DNA from: Clostridia bacterium
Lineage (GTDB): Bacteria > Bacillota > Clostridia > Oscillospirales > Acutalibacteraceae
DNA: 64,000 nucleotides
Direction: 5' to 3'
NCBI GenBank assembly: GCA_017416345.1
Contig: JAFQCR010000004.1
Location: 115,783 to 179,782 of the forward strand
Shown here: one piece after another, positions 16,276 through 25,683 of the stretch
Layout: each line of letters begins with the position of its first letter
Position numbering within the stretch: position 1 is the stretch's first letter
Made by a program: the position numbers and the translations under genes
Notes under the pieces: model-generated
Databases searched by the model: none
What the model was told of the DNA's origin: nothing
What the model saw: the letters and a program-made list of their open reading frames with translations, nothing else

Positions 16276-18921
16276 ATGGAATGGATGTCATTAAACACAT
16301 TGAGAGAAAAGTACCTCTCATTTTTTGAAAGCAAGGGACATCTGCGTCTCGGCAGCTTTTCGCTCGTCCCCGATAACGATAAATCCCTGCTTTTGATAAA
16401 CTCGGGCATGGCACCAATGAAAAAGTTTTTCACGGGCGAGGTAACCCCTCCCAGAAACCGTGTAACGACCTGCCAGAAGTGCATCCGTACACCCGACCTT
16501 GAGCGTGTCGGCCACACCGCACGTCACGGCACTTATTTTGAAATGCTCGGCAACTTCTCGTTCGGCGATTACTTCAAGGAAGAGGCAATTGAATGGGCTT
16601 GGGAGTTTTTGACCAAGACTCTTGAGATCCCCGAGGAGCTTCTTTGGCCGAGCATTTATGAGAACGACGACGAAGCATACGATATCTGGGCCAAGAAGAT
16701 CGGCGTAGATCCTGCCCATATTGTCCGTCTTGGCAAAGAGGATAACTTCTGGGAGCACGGTTCGGGTCCCTGCGGCCCTTGCTCCGAGATCTACTTCGAC
16801 CGTGGCATCAAGTACGGTTGCGGTAGCCCCGATTGCAAGCCCGGTTGTGATTGCGACCGTTATATGGAGATCTGGAACAACGTTTTCTCGCAGTTCAATA
16901 ACGACGGCAACGGTAATTATACCGAGCTGAAGCAGAAAAATATTGATACCGGTATGGGTCTTGAACGTCTTGCTTGCGTGTTGCAGGGTGTCGATAACCT
17001 CTTCGAGGTCGATACCGTTCGCAACATCCTCAACGAGGTCTGCCGTATTGCAGGCGTTGAGTACGGCAAGGATGCCAAAAAGGACGTTTCCATCCGTGTT
17101 GTTACTGACCACGTTCGTGGCGCAACCTTTATGATCTGCGACGGCGTTCTGCCTTCCAATGAGGGCAGGGGATATGTTCTCCGCCGTCTGCTTCGCCGTG
17201 CCGCACGTCACGGAAAGCTTTTGGGTATTGACAGAATGTTCCTTTGTGACATTTGCGATAAGGTCATCGGAGAAAACAAGGGCGCATATCCCGAGGTTCT
17301 TGAAAAGGCTGATTATATTAAGAAGATCATCTCGGTCGAGGAAGAAAACTTCGGCAAGACTATCGACCTCGGTCTTAAAATGCTTGAGGATATTACCGCT
17401 TCGGGTGACGGCAAGGTGCTTTCGGGCGCTGATGCATTCAAGCTGAACGACACCTACGGATTCCCCATCGACCTCACCAAGGATATCCTTGAGGAAAAGG
17501 GCTGGACGGTTGACGAGGACGAGTTCCACCGCCTTATGACCGAGCAGAAGCAGAGAGCAAGAGATGCCCGTAAGGCTTCTGACGGTGAAAGCTGGAAGAG
17601 TGGCGAGATAAGCTTTGACGGCATCGCTGCTACCGAGTTTTTGGGATATACTGAAAATGAGTGTGAGGCAAAGATTCTTGATATCGTTTGTGACGGTGAG
17701 CACCGCAAAACTGCTGAGTCGGGTGACAAGGTCATTGTAGTGCTTGACAAGACTGTTCTTTATGCCGAAAGCGGCGGTCAGGTTGGTGACGAGGGCAATA
17801 TCTGCGTCTTGAATCGTGGTGAAAACGGCGGAATGCTTCGTGTCAATGATGTCAAAAAGAACTCAAGCGGAGTGTTCATGCATTATGCCGAGATGGCAGG
17901 CGGAGAACTGTCGTTGGGTGATAGCGTGAATGTTGTTGTTGACATTGAGCGCAGGACCGCTATCCGCCGCAACCATACTGCGGCTCACCTGCTGCAGGCC
18001 GCATTGCGTAAGGTTCTCGGAACCCATGTTGAGCAGGCTGGTCAGTTGGTAAACGACACCGCTGTACGTTTCGACTTCACTCATTTCCAGGCCCTTACTT
18101 CTGATGAACTCAAGGCTGTTGAAGCACTTGTAAACGATGCCATTTTCGAGGCAATAACGGTTGAAAATAAGGAAATGCCCATTGACGAGGCCAAGGCCTT
18201 GGGTGCAATGGCTCTGTTCGGTGAAAAGTACGGCGACGTTGTCCGTGTTGTCAATGTTCCCGGCTTCTCGGTCGAGCTTTGCGGCGGTACTCACATTTCA
18301 AACACCGCAAAATTGGGTCTTTTCAAGATAGTTTCCGAGTCGTCGGTCGCTTCGGGCGTGCGACGTATCGAGGGCGTGACCGGCCGTGGAGTATACGAAC
18401 TTTTGGGCAAGCTGAACAGCGACATAAACGCCGCTGCCGCCGCCTTGAAGCTTAATAACCCCAATGAGCTTGCCGCCAAGTGCGAGCAGCTTTCGGCCGA
18501 GCTCAAGGCTGGTGCAAAAGAGATCGAGCGCCTCAATTCCAAGCTTGCAGGCTTCAGAGTTGACGAGCTCATTGCCAATGCTGTTGAGATCGGTAGCGTA
18601 AAGCTCATCACCGAGCGTTTTGACGGTGTGGGCAGCGATACTATGCGCAGTATGGCCGACAAGATCCGCGACAAGGTACCCTCGGCAGTTGCTGTATTTG
18701 CCGATGTCAACGGCGAGAATGTGACCTTTGCCGCAACCGCAGGCAAGGATGCTCAAGCTGCAGGCGTTATGTCGGGCAAGCTGGTTGCCGCTGTTGCCGC
18801 TGTTGCAGGCGGTAAGGGTGGCGGACGTCCCGATTTCGCAATGGCAGGTGCAAAGGATTCCTCCAAGGCATCGGAGGCTCTCAATTCAGCCGCCGAGACC
18901 GTAAAGGGTATGCTTAAATAA
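16276..18921 (+). CDS. alaS: Alanyl-tRNA synthetase
   Basis: The 881-residue length fits the family (about 875-880). ATG 16276 is chosen for its GGAGA site at 16263 and the conserved MxxxxLRxxYLxFFxxxGH opening. The class II catalytic domain (about residues 1-240) includes FTGEVTPPRNRVTTCQKCIR. The editing domain carries the zinc motifs NHTAAHLL (HxxxH) and CGGTHISNTA (CxxxH). The C-terminal region has a coiled stretch and a Gly-rich DHHA1-like segment (GGKGGGRPDFAMAG). It charges tRNA-Ala in the cytoplasm. It is first gene of an operon with a HIT protein and a phosphoribosyltransferase. Confidence 0.98.
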   Translation: MEWMSLNTLREKYLSFFESKGHLRLGSFSLVPDNDKSLLLINSGMAPMKKFFTGEVTPPRNRVTTCQKCIRTPDLERVGHTARHGTYFEMLGNFSFGDYFKEEAIEWAWEFLTKTLEIPEELLWPSIYENDDEAYDIWAKKIGVDPAHIVRLGKEDNFWEHGSGPCGPCSEIYFDRGIKYGCGSPDCKPGCDCDRYMEIWNNVFSQFNNDGNGNYTELKQKNIDTGMGLERLACVLQGVDNLFEVDTVRNILNEVCRIAGVEYGKDAKKDVSIRVVTDHVRGATFMICDGVLPSNEGRGYVLRRLLRRAARHGKLLGIDRMFLCDICDKVIGENKGAYPEVLEKADYIKKIISVEEENFGKTIDLGLKMLEDITASGDGKVLSGADAFKLNDTYGFPIDLTKDILEEKGWTVDEDEFHRLMTEQKQRARDARKASDGESWKSGEISFDGIAATEFLGYTENECEAKILDIVCDGEHRKTAESGDKVIVVLDKTVLYAESGGQVGDEGNICVLNRGENGGMLRVNDVKKNSSGVFMHYAEMAGGELSLGDSVNVVVDIERRTAIRRNHTAAHLLQAALRKVLGTHVEQAGQLVNDTAVRFDFTHFQALTSDELKAVEALVNDAIFEAITVENKEMPIDEAKALGAMALFGEKYGDVVRVVNVPGFSVELCGGTHISNTAKLGLFKIVSESSVASGVRRIEGVTGRGVYELLGKLNSDINAAAAALKLNNPNELAAKCEQLSAELKAGAKEIERLNSKLAGFRVDELIANAVEIGSVKLITERFDGVGSDTMRSMADKIRDKVPSAVAVFADVNGENVTFAATAGKDAQAAGVMSGKLVAAVAAVAGGKGGGRPDFAMAGAKDSSKASEALNSAAETVKGMLK

Positions 18922-18933
18922 GGAGAGTACGTT

Positions 18934-19272
18934 ATGGACTGTCTTTTTTGTAAAATAGCCGCAGGTGAGATCCCTTCCACCAAGGTTTTTGAGAACGATG
19001 ATGTTTATGCATTCTTGGATATTGCTCCGCAGGCACCGTTCCATGCGGTCATTATCCCGAAAAAGCACATCAAGTGTGCCGATGAGATCACTCCCGAGAA
19101 TAGCGGCATCATAGCCAAGATTTTTGAGGCTATCGCCATTATTTCCAAAGAACAGGGTCTTGAAAACGGCTACCGCATCGTCAACAACTGCGGTGAGGAC
19201 GGCGGTCAGACCGTCGGACATCTGCATTTCCATATGCTTGGCCGACGTGCATTGGCTTGGCCTCCGGGCTGA
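18934..19272 (+). CDS. HIT family purine nucleotide phosphoramidase-like hydrolase
   Basis: The 112-residue protein has the opening CLFCKIAAGEIPSTKVFEND and the histidine-triad motif VGHLHFHMLGRR near residue 96, with the usual terminal WPPG. Members hydrolyse AMP-lysine or AMP-NH2-type phosphoramidates. In bacteria the link with aminoacyl-tRNA synthetases, whose adenylates can react with lysine, fits its position 12 bp after alaS. It starts at ATG after AAGGAGAG. Confidence 0.93.
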   Translation: MDCLFCKIAAGEIPSTKVFENDDVYAFLDIAPQAPFHAVIIPKKHIKCADEITPENSGIIAKIFEAIAIISKEQGLENGYRIVNNCGEDGGQTVGHLHFHMLGRRALAWPPG

Positions 19273-19310
19273 TAGGTTTTCGTAAAATATAATTTTTGGA
19301 GATGACAAAA

Positions 19311-19850
19311 ATGGATAAATTTTATGAGATGAAAATTGCGGGTCTGACCCGCAAGCTGCCGCTTTGTGCGGTCAATGATCACCTTGATATCGCAGGCTTT
19401 ATCATTTTCGGTGACGTCGAGCTGACGGTCGCCGCTTGCGAGGAGCTTCTCAAAAAGGTCAAGGAGTTTGACGTTATCGTCACTCCCGAGGCCAAGAGTA
19501 TTCCCTTGGCTTATGAGCTTTCCCGTCAGTCGGGCAAGCCCTACGTCGTAGCACGTAAGGGACTTAAGGTCTATATGCGTGATCCCGTTTCGGTCGCCGT
19601 GACCTCTATCACCACCCAGCACGAACAGCACCTTTACTTGGGTAGCGACGATGTTGAGCTGATGAAGGGCAAGCGTGTCCTCATCATCGACGACGTTATC
19701 AGCACGGGCGAGTCGCTTGAGGCTATGAAGCGCCTTGTGACCGTTGCAGGCGGCAATATCACTGATTGCTGTGCCATCCTTGCCGAGGGTGACGCCGCAA
19801 AGCGTGACGACATCGTATTCCTCGAGCCGTTGCCGTTGTTTTTCAAATAA
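19311..19850 (+). CDS. Phosphoribosyltransferase family protein (Apt/Xpt-like)
   Basis: The 179-residue protein is called from ATG 19311, with TTGGAGA at 19296 as ribosome site. The PRPP-binding motif VLIIDDVISTGES lies near residues 124-136. The upstream segments VIVTPEAKSIPLAYELSR and KPYVVARKGLKVYM resemble adenine/xanthine phosphoribosyltransferases. The reaction would be nucleobase plus PRPP to nucleotide. The base specificity is not decided by the sequence; a PurR-type regulatory domain is absent. It is the last gene of the alaS operon, before a weak terminator. Confidence 0.85.
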   Translation: MDKFYEMKIAGLTRKLPLCAVNDHLDIAGFIIFGDVELTVAACEELLKKVKEFDVIVTPEAKSIPLAYELSRQSGKPYVVARKGLKVYMRDPVSVAVTSITTQHEQHLYLGSDDVELMKGKRVLIIDDVISTGESLEAMKRLVTVAGGNITDCCAILAEGDAAKRDDIVFLEPLPLFFK

Positions 19851-19857
19851 TCCTTTT

Positions 19858-19893
19858 ACATCTCCTGACATTTTGTTGGGGGATGTTTTTTGT
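19858..19893 (+). terminator. Probable terminator of the alaS operon
   Basis: ACATCTCC pairs with GGGGGATGT, followed by TTTTTTG. The stem has a bulge, so efficiency is uncertain. Confidence 0.6.
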
Positions 19894-19895
19894 TG

Positions 19896-19924
19896 TTGAA
19901 GATTAAGTTGATATTTGCTATAAT
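19896..19924 (+). promoter_or_regulatory. Promoter of first GH16 lipoprotein gene
   Basis: TTGAAG (19896-19901) and TATAAT (19919-19924) are 17 bp apart. Confidence 0.75.
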
Positions 19925-19962
19925 GATTGTAGTTAGAATTTCTGTTTTTTGGAGGGTTGGAC

Positions 19963-21726
19963 TTGAAGAAGGTAGTGGCTCTTTTTATCGCTGTGATGCT
20001 CGTATTCGGTATTTTTGCAGGCTGTTCAGGTGATACCGAAACGGCACAAAGCGCTTCGTCCGATGTGAGCAGCGAGGTCGAGACCGTGCTGTCGGTCGAG
20101 GACGTTGCATTTCTGGATGCCAACAACGAATCGGTCTACCGAATAGTGCGTCCCGACGGAGATGCTGAGGTCACCGCAGTCGCTCAAAGCCTTCTCAAGC
20201 AAATGAAGCAAAGATTGGGAGCCACCATCCGCAGCGTTGCCGATACCGAGGATGGAAACGGCCGCTATGAGATACTTCTGGGTGATTGCGACCGTCCGGA
20301 GGTTGAGGCTGCAAAGAATTACCTTGCACAAAAAACGGGCGGCAGATATGAGGACCATATTGTTTGCAGCGTTGGCAAAAAGATAGTAATATACAGCCAA
20401 AGTCTTGAGTCAATGAAGCTGGGTGTACAGTATTTTGTTGAAAAATTTGTCCATCCTCAAGGGGTCAAGGGCGGAATCGAGTATGTTTACAAAACCGAGG
20501 GCAATTTTGAGACCGTTACGGTAAACGGTACCCCGATAAGCCGTTTTACACTTATCCGTCAGCATTATAATGCGTCATATCTCACCGAGCTGGAGCTCAA
20601 TAACCTTATAGATGGGCTATTTGTGCGGTCGGGCTATAAGCTGGAGCTGAAGCACGACCAATACGCAAAGCCTTCGCAGTATGAGATAATCGTGGGCGAC
20701 TGCGACCGTGAGGGAGTTGAAAAGATAACCGATACCGATGAATACCGCATTACCGTAAAGGGTAGTAAGGTGTATCTCAACGGCGGCTCGGCACATGCAA
20801 CTGCAATGGCTGTGTCCGAGTTTCATAAGCTGCTGAAGGGTGATATAACCGACCGTGTGTCGGTGGTGGGGTCTTATAAAACCGCGCTGTCGGGCTACGA
20901 CAAGTCCTCAACGCTTTATGCCACCTTTGAGGAATATTTTGACGGCACCGAGCTTGATACCGATATCTGGAAAAACGGTGACCCAACGGCATGGGATACA
21001 GGTCTTAACGGAAAATTGCAAAGGCGTTCAAGTGACCCCAATGATGTTTTTGTCCGTGACGGTTGCTTTTACATCTGCGGCCGTGAGGATAAAGAAAATT
21101 ATTACGGCGGCATTATCCAGACCTATGCCACATATAAATACGGTTATATCGAAATGAGCTCCAAAATACCGCACGGAACGGGCTTCTGGACGGCTTTGTA
21201 TCTGTGTACCAACGATTTCTACAGCGCTGTTGATCCGTCCTTGCCTCAATTGGCAGGACCCGAGTACGATGTTATGGAATGCTTCGGAAATTCCGAGCAT
21301 TACCAGGCCAATATCCATTCGTGGCCTGCGGCAGGCGGCGAGCTTAAGGGCTGGAAGCATATTTCGCTTGACGGTTCGACCTATGGCAATGACAAGCGTT
21401 ACCGTAGTGTTGACAATGATGTACCGCTGGGTTACGATTTCCACACCTACGGAATGATGTGGGACAATGAAAGAGTGACCTTCACCTGCGATGCCGACCC
21501 GTTTTTCAGCTACGATACAACCACCAACGAGCAGGATATCGAGACCAACAACCACAATGTTTGGATAAGAATTGCGATGAATGTCGGAAGTGCCACCAAC
21601 CCGGAGCCCGGGATTACCGACAACCCCGACGATTGGCAAAACACCAACAAATTCGTCGTTGATTGGGTAAATGTGTACCAAAAGAATGACGGAATGTGTG
21701 CCTGGAACGGAAAAACATTGCATTAA
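19963..21726 (+). CDS. GH16 family lipoprotein, paralogue 1
   Basis: The 587-residue protein is read from TTG 19963, 6 bp after GGAGGG; the in-frame TTG at 19957 touches the ribosome site and is unlikely. The lipobox is GIFAGC. Residues about 45-310 hold two related modules, each with YEI(L/I)(L/V)GDCDR followed by a KK/SK(I/V)(V/Y) strand and a helix, resembling the small N-terminal domains of GH20/GH67 enzymes. Residues about 315-587 are a GH16 fold with catalytic E434-x-D436-x-x-E439 (PEYDVMECFG). Members cut beta-1,3/1,4-glucans or related glycans at the cell surface. The exact substrate is unknown. Confidence 0.88.
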   Translation: MKKVVALFIAVMLVFGIFAGCSGDTETAQSASSDVSSEVETVLSVEDVAFLDANNESVYRIVRPDGDAEVTAVAQSLLKQMKQRLGATIRSVADTEDGNGRYEILLGDCDRPEVEAAKNYLAQKTGGRYEDHIVCSVGKKIVIYSQSLESMKLGVQYFVEKFVHPQGVKGGIEYVYKTEGNFETVTVNGTPISRFTLIRQHYNASYLTELELNNLIDGLFVRSGYKLELKHDQYAKPSQYEIIVGDCDREGVEKITDTDEYRITVKGSKVYLNGGSAHATAMAVSEFHKLLKGDITDRVSVVGSYKTALSGYDKSSTLYATFEEYFDGTELDTDIWKNGDPTAWDTGLNGKLQRRSSDPNDVFVRDGCFYICGREDKENYYGGIIQTYATYKYGYIEMSSKIPHGTGFWTALYLCTNDFYSAVDPSLPQLAGPEYDVMECFGNSEHYQANIHSWPAAGGELKGWKHISLDGSTYGNDKRYRSVDNDVPLGYDFHTYGMMWDNERVTFTCDADPFFSYDTTTNEQDIETNNHNVWIRIAMNVGSATNPEPGITDNPDDWQNTNKFVVDWVNVYQKNDGMCAWNGKTLH

Positions 21727-21769
21727 TGGTCAAAAACGGCCTCATAGCACCGTATTTTTAAAGTTTTGA

Positions 21770-21798
21770 TTGAACTTGATACAAAATTTTGGTATACT
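21770..21798 (+). promoter_or_regulatory. Promoter of second GH16 lipoprotein gene
   Basis: TTGAAC (21770-21775) and TATACT (21793-21798) are 17 bp apart. No terminator is evident between paralogues 1 and 2, so read-through is possible. Confidence 0.7.
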
Positions 21799-21833
21799 GT
21801 ATTATGCCCTAAAATATTTCACGGAGGACAAAT

Positions 21834-23600
21834 ATGAAAAGATTATCAGCACTTTTATTAGTCATCGTTTTGGCACTTGGCCTTATGGCAGGCTGCGGCG
21901 GTGACGGCGATAAGGACACCACCTCAAGCGGCGCACAGAACGGCATCACTATCTCGACTGAGGACGTAAAGTTCCTTGATGCCAACGGTGAATCGGTCTA
22001 CCGTATCATTCGTCCCGAGTTTGACGAATCGATCATCAAGCCTTCGCAGTTTCTGTTCCAGCAAATGAAGGAAAAATTCGGCGTTCCCGTAAGAACTCTT
22101 TTTGATGACGAGGACGGCACCGATGCATATGAGATCCTGCTAGGTAACGTCAACCGCCCCGAGGTGGAGCAGGCAAGACAGTATCTTGAAGCCACCACCG
22201 GCGGACGATATGACGATTTTGCTATCTGTACCATTGGCAAGAAGATCGTGCTTTTTGCCTACACCACCCCCAATCTTGAGAGAGCTGTCGACTATTTTGT
22301 CGCCAATTACTTAAAGACCGAGGGTGTAAAGGGCGGTATTGCTTATGCTCACGCCACCCAGGGTGATTTTGAAAATATCACCGTCAACGGCGCCAACATC
22401 GGCAAGTTCGTTTTTGTTAAACCGCATTACAATTCTTCGTATCTTGCATACTCCGAGATGCAGGAGATCGTTGACACCGTTTACAAAAAGACCGGCTATA
22501 TGATGGAGATCAAGCACGACACCGAGGTAAGCCTTGCCGATAGCCAGATCATCGTCGGCAACTGTGCTTTTGACGGTGTTGAGGCGGTCACCGATTACGA
22601 CAAATACAAGATAACCGTAAAGGGCAAGAAGGTCTACATCAACGGCGGTTCGGCACACGCCACCGCAATGGGTGTTTCGGAGTTTGCCAAGCTGCTCAAG
22701 GGCGATGTGACCGATTCGGTCTCGACCGAGGGCACTTACAGCACGGCTATTGCTTCCTACGATAAGGCAACCAACCTCTATAAGGTCTGGGGCGACGATT
22801 TCGACGGCGATGCGCTCAACACCGAGCGTTGGATCCTCGGTCATCCCGGCAGTCCCAACTGGAAGGGCACCGGTATCGGAGGCAAGCCCTGGATCCGCTC
22901 GCACGACCCCAACGATGTCTACGTCAAGGACGGCAAGTTCACCATGACTGCCCGTGTTGATGATACATATTTCTACGGCGGACTTATTCAGACCTACGGT
23001 ACCTTCAAGTACGGCTATATCGAAATGAGCGCCAAGATCCCGCAGGGTGTTGGTTTCTGGTCGGCTTGGTACTGCCAGGCTGACTACAAAAACGAGCCCA
23101 GCGTGCTCGATCCCAGCCAGCCCTTGATGGGTGACCCCGAGTTTGATATTATGGAGTGCTTCGGCGATTCCAGCAACTTTGCCGCCAACCTCCATTCTTG
23201 GCCCAGAAACGGCTTTGATGCTATCAACGGATGGACTCATACCTCACTTGACGGCTCGACCTACGGTAACGATAAGAAGTACCGCATCCCCGATGAGGGT
23301 CAGGTCCTCGGCTATGATTTCCACACCTACGGTATGCTGTGGAACGACAAGCTGGTCACCTTCACCTGCGACGGTGAGGATTACTTCAGCTACGACATCA
23401 CCACCAAGGAGCAGGATGTTGAGTCGTTCAACCATAATGTCTGGATCAGAATCGCTTTGAGCGTCGGCAATGCCGAAAACCCGCTCGGTGCCATTCTGAC
23501 CGAAAACCCCGATGATTGGCAGAACACCAACAAGTTCATCGTTGATTGGGTAAACCTCTATCAGTACGATGACGGCAAGTGCACAAACAATCTTAACTAA
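21834..23600 (+). CDS. GH16 family lipoprotein, paralogue 2
   Basis: The 588-residue protein starts at ATG after ACGGAGGA. The lipobox is GLMAGC, then a short polar linker. It has the same layout as its neighbours: two N-terminal modules (YEILLGNVNRPEVE and SQIIVGNCAFDGVE), then a GH16 domain with E436-x-D438-x-x-E441 in PEFDIMECFG. The GH16 part keeps the aromatic KYGYIEMSAKIPQGVGFWSAW segment lining the substrate cleft. The first module lacks the GDCDR signature exactly, showing divergence after duplication. It is followed by a strong terminator. Confidence 0.88.
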   Translation: MKRLSALLLVIVLALGLMAGCGGDGDKDTTSSGAQNGITISTEDVKFLDANGESVYRIIRPEFDESIIKPSQFLFQQMKEKFGVPVRTLFDDEDGTDAYEILLGNVNRPEVEQARQYLEATTGGRYDDFAICTIGKKIVLFAYTTPNLERAVDYFVANYLKTEGVKGGIAYAHATQGDFENITVNGANIGKFVFVKPHYNSSYLAYSEMQEIVDTVYKKTGYMMEIKHDTEVSLADSQIIVGNCAFDGVEAVTDYDKYKITVKGKKVYINGGSAHATAMGVSEFAKLLKGDVTDSVSTEGTYSTAIASYDKATNLYKVWGDDFDGDALNTERWILGHPGSPNWKGTGIGGKPWIRSHDPNDVYVKDGKFTMTARVDDTYFYGGLIQTYGTFKYGYIEMSAKIPQGVGFWSAWYCQADYKNEPSVLDPSQPLMGDPEFDIMECFGDSSNFAANLHSWPRNGFDAINGWTHTSLDGSTYGNDKKYRIPDEGQVLGYDFHTYGMLWNDKLVTFTCDGEDYFSYDITTKEQDVESFNHNVWIRIALSVGNAENPLGAILTENPDDWQNTNKFIVDWVNLYQYDDGKCTNNLN

Positions 23601-23605
23601 AAAAG

Positions 23606-23640
23606 AGCCTTCCGATCAAACGATCGGAAGGCTTTTTTTT
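23606..23640 (+). terminator. Intrinsic terminator after GH16 paralogue 2
   Basis: A 12-bp perfect stem AGCCTTCCGATC/GATCGGAAGGCT with AAAC loop is followed by a run of seven or more T. Confidence 0.95.
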
Positions 23641-23691
23641 ACTTTTGGATCAATTTGGCACCGATTTACAATAGAATTAACAAAATTTTTA

Positions 23692-23720
23692 TTGAAATAT
23701 CAATGTGCTTTTGTTATAAT
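23692..23720 (+). promoter_or_regulatory. Promoter of third GH16 lipoprotein gene
   Basis: TTGAAA (23692-23697) and TATAAT (23715-23720) are 17 bp apart. Confidence 0.8.
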
Positions 23721-23752
23721 GACAATAGTATCCATATAAGGAGGAAATGCAA

Positions 23753-25522
23753 ATGAGAAGAATAATTGCTTTAATTGCTGTTCTTGTGCTGACCCTCGGC
23801 CTTTTTGCAGGCTGTGGCGGAAGCGGTGACAAGGACACAAATTCAAACGCCGGAACCAATGCGGGTGCTAACGGTGGCGCTGTAACCAAGGACGATGTCA
23901 ACTTCGTTCAGAACGGTGAGTCGGTCTACCGTATTACCCGTGCCGACGGTGACGACGGTGCATCCAAGGCCGCTCAGTTTCTGTTCAAGCAGATGAGAGA
24001 TAAGCTGGGCGTATCGGTAAGAAACTCCGCCGATACCGAGGACGGAACCGACCTTTATGAGGTCCTTATCGGTGCCACTAACCGTGAGGAGTCCAAAAAG
24101 GCCGCCGAGTATCTTAAGGCCAAGACCGGCGCAAAATATGACGACTATGTTATTTGCACCATCGGCAAAAAGATCTGTATTTATGCCGAAAACTCCGAGG
24201 TGCTCAGTGATGCTGCAAAGTATTTCACCGAGAACTTTGTCAAGGGCGAAGGCGTAAAGGGCGGCATTGATTACATAAAGGCTGTCGAAGGAAACTTTGA
24301 GACCATCACCGTCAACGGTGCCAACATCGGTGACTTTGACTTTATCAGACCCCACTATAACTCTTCCTGGCTGACCGAGTGTGAGATGGAGGAGATCATC
24401 GAAACCGTTTATCAGAAGACCGGTTATATGCTTTACATCAAGCACGATACCCTCAACGATCCCCAGGATTATGAGATCATCGTTGGTGATGCTGCCCGTG
24501 ACGGCGTTGAAAAGATCACCAACTACGATGAGTTCAAAATAACCGTTAAGGGCAAGAAGATCTATATCAACGGCGGCTCTGCCCACGCAACCGCTATGGG
24601 TGTTTCCGAGTTTGCCAAGCTTTTGAAGGGCGATGTTAAGGACACCTCCACCACCGGCTCTTACGAGACCGCAATGCAGTCTTACGACAAGTCCACTACC
24701 TATTACAAGACCTGGGGTGACGATTTTGACGGCACCGAGCTTGACACTACCAAGTGGCGTCAGGTAAAGCATCCCGAGGGTGCGTCTGCCGGTCAGAACG
24801 GTTTGACATCTATCCGTTCGGGAGAACCCGGTGACGTATTCGTTTCCGACGGTAAGTTCTACATCTGTGCACGTGCTGACGATGATTATTATTACGGCGG
24901 CATGATCCGTACCGACAGAACAATGACTTATAAGTACGGCTACGCCGAGATGAGCTCCATCATCCCTCAGGGTGACAGCTTCTGGATCGCATGGTGGGCC
25001 TGCTCTAACGACAGTATGTCCTCGTCCAACCCCAACGAGGCAGCTATCATCAAGCCCGAGATCGATATTGTTGAGTGCTTCGGTAACTCAAAGTCCTACG
25101 CCGCAAACTGCCACTCCTGGCCTACCACCCGTGGCACTAATGAGTTTGGTTACGTGCATACCTCACTTGACGGTGCAACGTACGGTGCGGCCAAGAAGTA
25201 CACCTGCCCCGGTGACGATATCCTTGGCAGCGGCTTCCATACCTACGGCTTCCTCTGGACTCCTGAAGAGATGTCCTTCTCTTGTGACGGTGACCTGTAC
25301 TTTACCTACAAGACCAACACCAAGGTTGAGGATATCGAGTGCTTCAACCACAGCATGTACTTCATCTACAGTATGGCACTTGCTTTTGCAAATGCTCCCG
25401 GTAACCCCATTACCGAGAATCCCGATGAATGGCAGAACACCAACAAGCTCGTGCTTGATTGGATGAACCTCTATCAGATGGATGACGGTAAGTGTATGCT
25501 TAACTGGAGCGGTGCAAACTGA
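23753..25522 (+). CDS. GH16 family lipoprotein, paralogue 3
   Basis: The 589-residue protein is called from ATG 23753, 8 nt after AGGAGG; an ATG at 23747 is only 2 nt away and unlikely. The lipobox is GLFAGC, followed by an N/G/A-rich linker. Two N-terminal modules (YEVLIGATNREESK; YEIIVGDAARDGVE) precede a GH16 domain with E436-x-D438-x-x-E441 in PEIDIVECFG. The active-site strand differs most from paralogues 1 and 2 around FWIAWWACSNDS, which could reflect another substrate. It is flanked by its own promoter and terminator, so it is monocistronic. Confidence 0.88.
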   Translation: MRRIIALIAVLVLTLGLFAGCGGSGDKDTNSNAGTNAGANGGAVTKDDVNFVQNGESVYRITRADGDDGASKAAQFLFKQMRDKLGVSVRNSADTEDGTDLYEVLIGATNREESKKAAEYLKAKTGAKYDDYVICTIGKKICIYAENSEVLSDAAKYFTENFVKGEGVKGGIDYIKAVEGNFETITVNGANIGDFDFIRPHYNSSWLTECEMEEIIETVYQKTGYMLYIKHDTLNDPQDYEIIVGDAARDGVEKITNYDEFKITVKGKKIYINGGSAHATAMGVSEFAKLLKGDVKDTSTTGSYETAMQSYDKSTTYYKTWGDDFDGTELDTTKWRQVKHPEGASAGQNGLTSIRSGEPGDVFVSDGKFYICARADDDYYYGGMIRTDRTMTYKYGYAEMSSIIPQGDSFWIAWWACSNDSMSSSNPNEAAIIKPEIDIVECFGNSKSYAANCHSWPTTRGTNEFGYVHTSLDGATYGAAKKYTCPGDDILGSGFHTYGFLWTPEEMSFSCDGDLYFTYKTNTKVEDIECFNHSMYFIYSMALAFANAPGNPITENPDEWQNTNKLVLDWMNLYQMDDGKCMLNWSGAN

Positions 25523-25542
25523 TAATACCTAAATCTTAAATC

Positions 25543-25582
25543 AAACATTCCTTCAACCTTGGTTGAGGGAATGTTTTTTTGC
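25543..25582 (+). terminator. Intrinsic terminator after GH16 paralogue 3
   Basis: AACATTCC(T)TCAACC pairs with GGTTGA(G)GGAATGTT across a TT loop, followed by TTTTTTG. Confidence 0.88.
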
Positions 25583-25683
25583 ATTTTACCGAATAAAATT
25601 TATAAAAAATCTACAAAACCGTTACGTAATCTGTTATAATAGAGTTGATAATGGGATATTGGTTTCCTGAAGGAGGCTTTTAT

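Noticed and set aside
16318..17703. 461-codon minus-strand frame
   Set aside because: Antisense to alaS, whose motifs are complete.
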